Shown piece by piece: positions 16,918 to 26,061 of a stretch of 26,061 bases of DNA (the stretch's first letter is position 1; each line of letters opens with the position of its first letter). Below the pieces are notes generated by a model. It ran no database searches. It was not told where the DNA came from and saw only the letters and a list, made by a program, of their open reading frames with translations. The position numbers and the translations under genes were made by a program. Source of the DNA: Strigomonas culicis (lineage: Eukaryota; Euglenozoa; Kinetoplastea; Trypanosomatida; Trypanosomatidae). The DNA is taken from contig AUXH01000247.1 of assembly GCA_000482145.1 (NCBI GenBank), forward strand, positions 1 through 26,061, in the 5' to 3' direction.

Positions 16918-19900
16918 ATGCCTGACTACGTGCCCCACACGGCGGAGACCCGCGGCCACTACGAGCGGCTGCTGATGGAGGTGCGCCGCTGCCTGCCGCC
17001 CGGCTCCAACGACGTGGAGAGCATCGCGCAGGACGTGCTGGCCGTTGTGTGCGCCCCGGAGGTGCGCGCGGACACGTCGCGGGAGCGCGTGCAGCAGGTG
17101 CAGGCCGCGCTCCAGGGTCTGCTGGACCGCGCGCTCTCCAACGAGGTGCGGGACAGCTTCATGCGCTACGGGGCCCTCCTCACGGACTACGTCGCGGCGA
17201 GCGTGGACGAGGAGGCTGCGGCGGGCGGCGCGAAGCTCCCCGGCGGCGGCCTGCGCGGGCTCGGGATCACGATGGAGGAGGGCCCCAGCAGCAGCGGCTC
17301 CTCCTCTGACACGGACGACGAGGCGCTGCTGAGCGGCATGCCCGTCCACGGCCACGCGCGCCGCCAGTCGACGAAGGACCAGGACGGCAGCGACCGGAAG
17401 CAGAAGCTCAAGGAGCTCAAGAAGGACAAGGGCCTGGTGCAGTACGCCTTCGACGCCGGCAGCGAGGGCCCGGGCGACGGCGAGACCCAGTGGGACGACG
17501 ACGAGGACGCGGAGGAGACCCTCTTTGCGAGCACGGCGCAGGCCGGCGGCGAGGCAGGCGACGCGTCGGCCGCGGCCAAGCAGGCGCTGCAGCTCTTCAA
17601 CGAGGTCGCCTGCAACGCGCAGTACCTGTCGGACACGCTGCGTCGGCTGTTCCCCGCCCAGCAGGCGGAGGCGATCGAGGCGAGCGCGCAGCGCGTCGCG
17701 GACTACCTCGCCGCGCGGTCCGTGGACGGCTTCACCCTCGAGACGCAGCTCACGGCCTTCCTCGGCGGGTACGACAGCGAGGCGGTGATGGCGTGGATCG
17801 CCGAGGCGGTCGCGGGGCGCTGGGGCATCCTCTACGGCCTGCAGTACGCCCGCTGCGCGACGCAGAAGGCGAAGACGGCGGTGATGGATGAGATGCAGGC
17901 CCACGCGGCGGAGGACCCGGCGGTCGAGCTGCTCTACCAGGCGCTGACGGGGAAGGAGGCGGACTTCGTGCGGGCCTTCCAGCAGCAGCGCAGCGGCGCG
18001 GACGGCGAGGCGCCGCGGCGCGAGCCGCCGCTGCGCCGCATCGACCTCCTCGCGCAGTCCTTCGAGGACGAGCGCACGCCGCACCAGCACGTCCGCGCGG
18101 CGGTGCCGGCCGGCACGCGCCGCCTCACCTTCGAGACCCACGACGAGGTCGTGCTGCCGCCGACCGCGGCCTACAACAAGACGGACCCGCTCGTCGACCT
18201 GAGCGTGTTTCCGCTGTGGGCGCAGTCCGCCTTCCCGCAGGTGACGCGGCTGAACCCGATGCAGTCCAAGGTGTACCCGAGCGCCTTCTTGACGGACGAG
18301 AACATGCTCGTGTCGGCGCCCACCGGCGCCGGCAAGACCAACGTGGCCACGATGGCCATGCTGCGCGCCGTGTACAACGCGATGCAGCTGGGGCAGCCGC
18401 TCGAGCAGACTCAGCAGATGGCGGCCGGCAGCGCGCCCATCCACCGGCGCGAGCTCAAGATGGTGTACGTGGCGCCGATGAAGGCCCTCGTGCAGGAAGT
18501 CGTGCGCACCTTCACGGAGCGCCTCGAGCCGCTCGGCCTCACCGTCGTGGAGCTCTCCGGCGACTCCAACATGACGCAGCAGCAGCTGATGGAGGCGCAG
18601 CTTATCGTGACGACGCCGGAGAAGTGGGACATCATCACGCGCAAGTCGGTCGAGCTCGGCGTGGCGGCGATGATCAAGCTCATCATCATCGATGAGGTGC
18701 ACCTGCTGCACAACGAGCGCGGCCCGGTGCTCGAGGCGATCGTCGCGCGCACCATGCTGCAACAGCAGCTGCGCGGCCGCGGCGGGGTCCGCATCGTGGG
18801 GCTCAGCGCGACGCTCCCGAACTACGCGGACGTCGCGAGCTTCCTGCAGGTAGACCGGCAGCGCGGCCTCTTCGTCTTCGACAGCAGCTACCGGCCCATC
18901 CCGCTCGAGCAGACCTACTGCGCGGTGAAGCGCGTGAGGGGGACGAACCAGGCGGCGGTCATGAACAAGATTGTGTACGAGAAGGTGCTGCAGGCCGCGA
19001 TGGACAACGAGCAGAGCATGGTCTTCGTGCACTCGCGCAAGGAGACGGAGCACACGGCGCTCTACCTCCGCCAGCGCGCGATGGAGGAGAGGCGGCGGCA
19101 CAACTTCGTGCGCGAGGGCAGCGCGGGGGAGCAGGCCCTGCGCGACGCGGCCGTCGCCGGCGGGCTTCGCCACAGCCTGCAGCAGCTGCTGCCGCACGGC
19201 TTTGCGATCCACCACGCCGGGCTGAGCAAGGAGGAGCGCGATAAGGTGGAGCGGCTCTTCGCGGCGGGCCAGGTGCGCGTGCTGGTCTGCACGTCCACCC
19301 TGGCCTGGGGCGTCAACCTCCCCGCGAACCAGGTCATCATCAAGGGCACGCGCGTCTTCAGCGGCGCCAAGACCGCCGCGGAGCTGCTGAGCGCGCTCGA
19401 CGTGCTGCAGATGTTCGGCCGCGCGGGCCGTGTCGGCTTCGGCGCCGCTGTCGGCCGCGCGGCGATCATCACGACGGCGGAGGACCTGCACTACTACCTG
19501 TGCGTGCTCAACCAGCAGCTGCCCATCGAGTCGCAGATGATGAAGCGCGTGGTAGACATGCTGAACGCCGAGATCGTCCTCGGCCACGTGACGTCGACGA
19601 AGGAGGGCGTGGAGTGGCTCAAGCGCAGCTATCTCTACGTCCGCATGCGGCAGGTGCCGGAGGTGTACAGCATCCGCCCCTCCGACAGCGACCCGCTGCT
19701 GCTGCACCACCTGGAAAACATCGTGCACACGGCCTGCGAGGACCTCAAGAAGGCGCGCATGTGCGACTACGACGTGGCCACGCGCCGCTGCAGCCCGACG
19801 GCGTACGGCCGCATCGCCGCCTACTGCTACGTGACCGCGGACAGCATGTTCAGCTACCTCTCCCACCTCAGCAACGCGATGCAGGAGGTCGATCTCTTCC

Positions 19901-22900
19901 GCGTCTTCGCCATGTCGAGCGAGTTTGCGCACATCACCGTCCGCGCGGAGGAGCAGGCGCAGATGAAGGAGCTGCTGGACAGCGCGCCCATCGCGGTGCG
20001 CGACTCGCGCTACACGCCGCTCGCGAAGATCAACATCCTGCTCCAGTGCTACATCAGCCGCAAGGACCTCGTCGGCCTCCCCCTCATGAGCGAGCTCGTG
20101 TACATCAAGGACTCCGCCCAGCGCATCCTGCGCGCGCTGTACGAGATCTGCCTCGTGCGGCAGTTCGGCCGCACGGCGCGGCAGATGCTGCAGCTGTACC
20201 AGATGGTGCTGCACCGGCAGTGGGCCGTGCAGAGCCCGGTGCGGCAGGTGCGCGAGGCGGTGAGCGTGAAGGGCTTCGACGCGGTGCTCGCGACGCTCGA
20301 GGGCCGCGTGCCGTGGGAGGAGGTGCGGCTGTGGTCACTGGAGGACCTGCAGGACAAGCTGGGCGATGAGCGCCGCGCGCAGGTGGCGCACGACCTGGTG
20401 CAGCACGTGCCGCACTTCAGCGTGGAGGCGGCGCTGCGCCCCCTCAGCCGCAGCATGCTCTACGCGGATGTCGACATCACGCCCGCCTTCACGTACAGCG
20501 AGGCGGTCCACGGCGGCGGCGGCGCGCGCGAGGTGCTGCTGCTCGTCGAGCTGCCGAGCGGCCGCCTCCTCCACTACGAGACGGTGCTGCTGCCGCTGCA
20601 GTGCCTCGTCGAGCGCGAGACGTACACGTGCCCCGCGCTCGTCGTGCCCATGGTGGAGCCCAAGCCGACGCACCTGTTCATCCGCGTGGTGAGCACGAAC
20701 TGGCTCGCCGCGGAGGCGACAGCGGCGGTGTGTCTGCTCAACACGCGGCTGCCGGACGTGGCGCCGGCACTGCTCGAGGCGCCCGCGGCGGCGGCCGCCG
20801 GCAGTGAGGATGAGGAGGTGGCCGGCGTGCTCGGCCGCTACGGCCTCGGCGCGGTCGCGGAGAAGGTGTTCCCCTTCGAGACGTTTCACTCGTGGCAGCG
20901 GCCGCTCGTGCCGCTGCTGCTGGAGTCGACGCAGAACCTGCTGGTGGCGGCGCCGCCCGGCGCCGGCAAGACGGCCATCGCGGAGGTCTTCGTGCTCTCC
21001 TTCCTGCTGGGCCTCGCCTTGGAGGAGGGGGAGGCGGGCACGCGCGGCGCGGGAGCGGCCGCCACGACGGCGAGGCTGCTCTACCTCACGAGCAATGAGG
21101 AGGTGGCGGAGCGGCGCTACATGGACTGGAAGTTCAAGTTCGGCGATCAGCTGCAGCAGCGCGTGGTGCGGCTGGACCGGCGCAGCAGCGCCCTGCCCGC
21201 CGAGACCGCCGCGCTGCTGTCCGACGCGACCGTCGTCGTGGCGGCCGCGGGCAGCCTGCTGTCGCTCGTGCGCCGCGGCGATGCGGTGCTGCGCGACGTG
21301 ACGCACATCGTGGCCGACCACGTCCACCTCATCCGCGCGGCGGAGGGCCGCTTCCTGGAGGAGTGTCTCTCGCGCCTCAACGCGGAGCCGCTGCTCGTGC
21401 ACCACGGGCAGCAGCGCGCGCGCCTGCTCGCGCTCTCGTACCCGCTCATCAGCGCGCTCGAGCTCGGCCGCTGGCTGCGCGTGCCGGCCGCGAGCCAGTT
21501 CAACCACGGCACTGCCTTCCGCCAGCTGCAGGTCGTCGCGGAGGCGCTCGAGCTGCCGGGGCCGCGCGCGCGCAGCGAGGCGAGCATGGCCGCCGTGCTG
21601 CGTCGCCTGCAGCGCCCGCCCTACGCGCAGCTGCCCGTCGTCGTCTTCGTGCCGACCGGCGCCGACGCGGAGCAGCTCGCGAGGCGCGTGCTGCTGCGCT
21701 GCCGCGACTTCGTGCCGGAGACCGCCGTCGCGGACGCGATGGACGACGGCCGCCTCGCGCTGTACCTCGCCGCCGGCGTCGCCTACCTGCACCGCGGCAC
21801 GTCGCTGCTGGACACGCTCAACATCCTCGAGCGCGTGGACGAGCCGCCGTGCCACCCGGCGACGCAGCAGCCGCTGCCGCTCGTCCTCGTCTGCGCCTTC
21901 GAGGCGGCGGGGCGGCTGCCGGCCGCGGGCTTCCCACACGGCTTTGTGTGCGCGGCGGAGCGGCCGCCCGCGCGGGAGGCGGCGGGGGCCGTCGCGTCGT
22001 CGACGGACTGCAGCGCGTCGGAGCTGCTGCTCATGACGTCACGCGCCCAGCTCGAGGCGGTCGTGTACTGCCGCTCGGCGCGCCGCTGGATGTGGGCTCA
22101 CCTGCTGAACGAGCCCCTCCCCCTCGAGTCCTACCTGCGCTACCCGGAGGACTTCCGCGAGACGGTGAACGCGGCGATCGCGCAGGGCGCGGCGCGGCAC
22201 CGCGCGGACGTGCTGCGGGTGCTGCGCACGCACTACTTTCTGTACCACCTCCGCTCGAACTTGCACTTCTACGGCGTCCCGACGGCGGAGGACATTCCGC
22301 TCTTCGCCTCCGACTTTGCGTTCCGCGTGACGGCGGGGCTCGCCGCGCAGGGCTGCATCGAGGTGCTGCGCCGCGACGGCCGACCCGCAGCGGCGACGGA
22401 GGAGGAGGAGGACGACCCCCACGCGGTGCTGCGGCCGACGCCGCGCGGCACGGCCCTCGCGCACCACTGCGTCTCCGTCGACACGGTCGAGCGGCTGACC
22501 GCCGCGCTGGAGGAGCGGGCGGCGCAGCAGGCGAGCCTCGGGCCCCTCCGCGCGGCGCAGCTCTGGCGGCTGGTGGCGCGCGCGGCCGTGGAGCTGACGC
22601 CGGCCTACCTCGGCGACGCGGGCCGGGTGATGGAGGCGGCGGAGACGGGTGCGCTGCACACCATCGCGCGCGCGCTGCCGGCGGCGATGGGCGTGCGCTA
22701 CCTCGAGCTGGACCTGCATGAGGACAGCGTGAAGCTGTACCTGCTGGTGCTCGCCCACTGCGGCCGGCTCTTCGGCAGCGGCGGCGACGCGGCGCACCCC
22801 TTCGCGGCGGCGACCGCCGTCAGCGTGGCCGAGCGGCAGCTGCTGCTGGACGTGCCGGCGGCGGTCGCCGCGCGGCTGCGCGAGGACGCGCATCGGGTGC

Positions 22901-23722
22901 TGCCGCGCGTGCGGCACGTGCTGGCCGCGCTCGTGGAGGTGCTGGACGGCCGCCGCTTCGCCGCGGTGGCGCACACGCTCATGGCGCTCAGCCAGTGCGC
23001 GGCGCGGCAGGTCTGGCTGCAGGAGCCGCCCGCGCTGCAGCTGCCCGCGCTGCAGGTGCTGCTCGGCGGCACGAGCGGCGTGGCGGTGCCGGGCGGCCTG
23101 ACGCTCGCCGCCCTCCGCGACGGCGCGGCCGCTGCCGCGGTGCAGCAGCTGGCGGCCGCCGCGCAGCGCGAGGAGAGCTACGTGCGCGTGGGGGCCCGCC
23201 GAGGCGGCGGCCAGCGCCGCCGCGGCCGCCGCGGAGGCCGCGCAGCTGCCCGCCCTGCGCGGCCTGCGCGCGGCGGGGGAGGTGCGGGAGGTGGAGGGCT
23301 GCCTCGCGCTCGTGCTGGAGGTGCACGCCGAGGTCGTCTGGCAGCCGCGCGCGGCGCCGTCGCCTGACGAGGAGGCGGAGGAGGCCGTGGCGGAGGCGGA
23401 GCGCAGCGAGGCGCAGTGGTGGCTGTCGGGCTGGGTCCACGCGAAGCAGCCCGCGCCGGCCGCACCGGCCCCCGCATCGCCGGAGGAGCCGCTGTGGTGG
23501 TGCGGGCCGCGCGCGCAGCTCGTCGCGCTGCGCCGCTGCACGCTGGCGCCGGCCGCCGACCGCACGACGCTGCACCCCCTCCACGGCACGCTCCTCGTAT
23601 CCCTCGCGGCGCTGGAGCAGGCGGGCAACCTGGATGCGCTGACGGTGCGGGTGCTGGCCACAAACTGTGGGTGTCGGACCGAAGCGGACGTGGAGGTGAC
23701 CTTTGCCTCCGCCAGCTCCTAG
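16918..23722 (+). CDS. BRR2: BRR2-type U5 snRNP DEIH-box RNA helicase (Ski2-like, two cassettes; frame broken near 23190)
   Basis: The spliceosomal helicase that unwinds U4/U6 before catalysis. The first cassette is intact: LTDENMLVSAPTGAGKT (Walker A 467-474), IIIDEVHLLH (DEVH 592-595), SATLPN (630-635), HHAGLSKEER with TSTLAWGVNLPA, and QMFGRAGR (831-838), followed by a Sec63-type unit. The second cassette keeps an APPGAGKT loop (1345-1352) but has ADHVH (1466-1470) instead of DExH, no recognisable SAT motif and no GRAGR motif. It is therefore probably catalytically dead, as known for BRR2 C-cassettes, which serve as binding platforms. An N-terminal acidic/Lys-rich region precedes the helicase. 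The frame that starts at 16918 stops at 23367 after about 55 Arg/Gly-rich codons. The expected C-terminal Sec63 FN3-type domain continues in the next frame from about 23192 to 23722. A single extra base in the G5 run at 23190-23194 explains this. Without it the protein would be about 2267 aa, close to the family's 2100-2200. Confidence 0.93.
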
Positions 23723-24375
23723 ATAGGCGTGCGGACGGACAACCTTTTCCTTCTTTTCTTTTTCCATTTTTTTTTTTTGTTGTTGACGATAGAGATATTG
23801 TACAGAATAATAGTTGCCATTAATAAGTATCATTATAATTTTTTTTTTCCTTACACGTTCCTTCAACCACTAAGATGTATGTGTTTTTTCTACAAGGAAA
23901 ACTTTTGCGTGCGTGTGTTCGTTGTTCTTTCCATCTTCACTACTTTTCTTTCCCCTCTTTTTTATTTTACAGCATAGTTTAGTCAGAAGCAGACGGAAAA
24001 GGAAGAGAACCGTAGCAGGGAACCGAAGAGAAAAAAAAGACTACTTTATCTCTTTTGTATAACTAACAAAAGAGAAGAAAAAACCTTTTTTTTTGTACTC
24101 TCTCACTCGCTACTCTTTTCCCTCAAGTGTATATTTATTCTTCTCATTGTTTTTTTTTTCTTCCTTTTCACTACTCTTCTTATTTGAAGAGTATTTCTGT
24201 TTGTTCGTTTTGTTAGTCTTTTTTTCCTGAGCGGGCACTACGCCACACGCACACATCTTGAAAGACAGCCAGAAGCATCCATCATCACCGCACGGCGACG
24301 AGAGAACAGCGCACCGACGTGTCTCTCATCTCTCCCTCCCTCCTCCTTTCTCCGTAGGCGACTCTCTGTCGTGTC
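23723..24375. other. Intergenic region with pyrimidine tracts
   Basis: About 650 bases of T/C-rich tracts (for example 23766-23779, 24148-24170, 24217-24228) and A-runs. It should hold the BRR2 3' UTR and the splice signals of the last gene. The 82-codon frame at 23729-23977 is a Phe/Leu-rich translation of T-runs and is not a gene. Confidence 0.6.
24321..24357 (+). promoter_or_regulatory. Candidate spliced-leader acceptor for the FH1-like gene
   Basis: A dense CT tract (24321-24353) is followed by GTAG, with AG at 24356-24357. The start codon at 24376 follows after only 18 bases. Upstream T-rich tracts near 24217-24228 are alternatives. Confidence 0.5.
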
Positions 24376-26061
24376 ATGTCGGCATCTCAGAAATCGAGGG
24401 ATGGGCCGGAGGAAGGCCGTCTCTCCCCCGAGCACCCGAAGCCGCTCCCCGACGCGTCGCGCGGGCCGACGCTGCCCTCGCTCAACGGGCTGCAGCGGCC
24501 GCGCCGCAGCTCCTCGATGGGCCGCTCCCGCGGCAACTCCATGCAGCAGTCGACCGGCCTGCGGCGCTCGCTCGCGCCGGACTACGTGGTGAGCGTCGAG
24601 ATCACGAAGCGCGACATTGACGATCTGGCCGAGCAGTACCACGTGTCGCCGACCCGCGTGAAGGACGTGGCGATCGCGGCCGAGGGCGACAAGGACCTCA
24701 TGCGGGCGATTCTGGAGAGCGAGCGCGAGATGCAGGTTGCCTCGACGAGCCACCCGACCGCGCTGCAGTACGGCACCCGCGAGACGGTGAAGCGGCTCAT
24801 GAACTTCCTGGACCTCCCGCCGACGTGGGAGGAGGAGGTCGTGAAGACGCTCAACGAGACGGGCGGCGACGCCCAGCTCGCGGCCGAGCGGCTCGCCGTC
24901 AAGACGGAGCGGCTCTACGGCAAGGACGGCACGCAGCGGCTCCACACCGCCGAGGCGACGCAGCAGGTCGCGCTGACCGACGCCGAGCTGGCGCTGTTCA
25001 TGCGGCGGCTGGACTGCCTCACCGTCGGCGGCGGCGTGGCGGCCGCGCCGTCGTCGAACAAGGCGCTCACACTGCTGCGCGAGTTCCCCGGGCTGAAGCT
25101 CGACGACGCGAACATCGCGCTGCAGCTGACGGACGGCGACGTCAACCACGCGCGGACCTTCATCCGCGAGTCAGCCGGGCGCAAGGACAAGGAGCGGATG
25201 GAGCAGGTCGTCGGCAACGTCATCGGCACCGGCGGCACGCGGCCCAAGCAGGGCCGGCAGGCCCACGACGACGGCTACTACAAGCTAAACGGCGCGGTCG
25301 GCGTGCGAAGCAGCATTGCCAGCGGGCTGCCGGCGCTGTCGTCGTCGGGCGCCGCGCGCGGCAGCTCCGCGCCCAGCCCGGCCGACGACACGCCGGTCTC
25401 GGACGCCGCGAACGGGAGCACGCTGGACTTCTCGGCCGCCTTCGCGTCGCACGCGCACAGCGCCTCCAGCAGCACCATGATGCCCGCGATCGGCGGCACC
25501 GGCGGCAGCAGCAACGTGCGGCGCTCGACGACGACCATCTACCGCGGCGTGATCGGCGAGGCCGGCAAGCGGCCGGCGCCGCCCACGGGCCTGCGCCCGT
25601 CGTCGCCCGGCCAGAGCCACGGCGGCCGCAACTACGGGGCGGCCGCGCGCGTGCCGTCGCCGCCGCCGCCGTCGGCCGCGGCCGCGCTGACGGCGGATAT
25701 GTCTGCCGGGCGCCGCAAGAGCGTCGCGCTGAACCTCTCCGGCATCGCCGTCACGGCGAGCGACGGCGCCGACGGCGGGCGGCTCTCGCCGCGCACCCAG
25801 GCGCTGCTGGCCTCGTCGCTGGACGCGGCCGGTGCAGCGGCCGGCGGGGACGAGGCGCCGGCGCGCCAGACGGGCGGCGGCAGCAGCACCGCTTCGCCGA
25901 CGGCCGCCGCGCCGCCAGCGCCGACGGGGCTGCCACCCCCACCCCCGCCGCCGCCGCCGTCGGGTGGCGGCGGTGCCACCAGTAGCGGCGCACTGCCGCC
26001 GCCGCCGCCGCCGCCGGGCAGCAGCAGGAGCAAGGGGCTGCCACCGGCCCCGGCGGGGTTG
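24376..26061 (+). CDS. UBA-like-repeat protein with FH1-like polyproline tracts, possible formin (3' partial, 562 codons)
   Basis: The frame is open from the ATG at 24376 to the window edge without a stop, so the C-terminus is missing. The first 70 residues are disordered and Ser/Arg/Pro-rich. Three helical repeats follow: about 78-115 (starts KRDIDDLAEQYHV), 136-176 (starts ETVKRLMNFLDLPP, with GGDAQLAAERL) and 228-267 (starts NKALTLLREFPGL, with DGDVNHARTFI). Their L..F.L...GD...A...I spacing resembles UBA/CUE-type three-helix bundles. About 280-515 is disordered (Gly/Ser/Ala-rich), with RRKSVALNLSGI near 690 bases before the end of the window's longest Ala/Gly stretch. Polyproline runs of nine (520-528) and seven (541-547), then PPAPAG, separated by Gly/Ser linkers, look like a formin FH1 domain that would recruit profilin-actin. 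An FH2 domain would be expected beyond the edge but is not seen, so a WASP-like or unrelated proline-rich protein remains possible. Confidence 0.7.
   Translation, partial: MSASQKSRDGPEEGRLSPEHPKPLPDASRGPTLPSLNGLQRPRRSSSMGRSRGNSMQQSTGLRRSLAPDYVVSVEITKRDIDDLAEQYHVSPTRVKDVAIAAEGDKDLMRAILESEREMQVASTSHPTALQYGTRETVKRLMNFLDLPPTWEEEVVKTLNETGGDAQLAAERLAVKTERLYGKDGTQRLHTAEATQQVALTDAELALFMRRLDCLTVGGGVAAAPSSNKALTLLREFPGLKLDDANIALQLTDGDVNHARTFIRESAGRKDKERMEQVVGNVIGTGGTRPKQGRQAHDDGYYKLNGAVGVRSSIASGLPALSSSGAARGSSAPSPADDTPVSDAANGSTLDFSAAFASHAHSASSSTMMPAIGGTGGSSNVRRSTTTIYRGVIGEAGKRPAPPTGLRPSSPGQSHGGRNYGAAARVPSPPPPSAAAALTADMSAGRRKSVALNLSGIAVTASDGADGGRLSPRTQALLASSLDAAGAAAGGDEAPARQTGGGSSTASPTAAAPPAPTGLPPPPPPPPPSGGGGATSSGALPPPPPPPGSSRSKGLPPAPAGL
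25924..26061 (+). repeat. Proline-codon runs (CCG/CCC tracts)
   Basis: Near-perfect CCG/CCC repeats at about 25933-25959 and 25996-26016 encode the polyproline tracts of the gene at 24376. They are trinucleotide repeats prone to length change and to assembly error. Confidence 0.8.

Noticed and set aside
16882..20214. 1110-codon open frame on the - strand opposite BRR2
   Set aside because: It is a shadow of the GC-rich BRR2 codons: it is Arg/His/Leu/Ala-rich with no domain, while the + strand frame carries all helicase motifs. The same holds for 20335-21939 and 22039-23661 on -.
16918..23367. BRR2 as a complete gene ending at 23367
   Set aside because: The last 55 or so codons of this frame are Arg/Gly shadow sequence, and the conserved C-terminal domain is in the adjacent frame up to 23722.

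Overview
The window looks like nuclear DNA of a trypanosomatid-type kinetoplastid. Every recognisable gene is intronless. Genes lie in two head-to-head blocks, as in polycistronic units. AT-rich, homopolymer-rich intergenic DNA carries pyrimidine tracts followed by AG just upstream of most start codons, which fits spliced-leader trans-splicing. The META/calpain-like gene is a kinetoplastid-type architecture. I cannot name the genus. Several genes are extremely GC-rich, with G or C at almost every third position.

Layout. The left block is transcribed leftwards (- strand). Reading outward from the centre it holds a small protein with QGYPP repeats (7736-8059), a small lysine-rich protein (6507-6941), an ATP10-like mitochondrial protein (4658-6205), the RNA lariat debranching enzyme DBR1 (2778-4286) and a low-complexity protein (288-1883). 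The centre, 8060-9594, is a divergent strand-switch region. It contains a sharply bounded G/C-rich island with two G-quadruplex-type motifs, and it is the likely RNA polymerase II start region for both blocks. The right block is transcribed rightwards. It holds a META2-type protein (9595-10938), a leucine-rich-repeat protein resembling dynein regulatory complex subunit 5/TCTE1 (12776-14332), a lysophospholipid acyltransferase (14707-16101), a BRR2-type U5 snRNP helicase (16918-23722, with an apparent one-base frame break near its 3' end), and a gene running off the right edge (24376 onward) with three UBA-like helical repeats and FH1-like polyproline tracts.

Functional links. Two genes belong to RNA splicing: BRR2 unwinds U4/U6 during spliceosome activation, and DBR1 debranches lariats and, in trypanosomatids, the Y-branched by-products of trans-splicing. 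They sit in different transcription units, so no operon-like link is implied. DRC5-like and META2-like genes point to the flagellum. I see no tRNA, rRNA, transposon or CRISPR array. I found no convincing new multi-gene system. The most notable observations are the GC island at the strand switch, the frame break in BRR2 with its degenerate second cassette, and the UBA-like plus FH1-like protein at the right edge.
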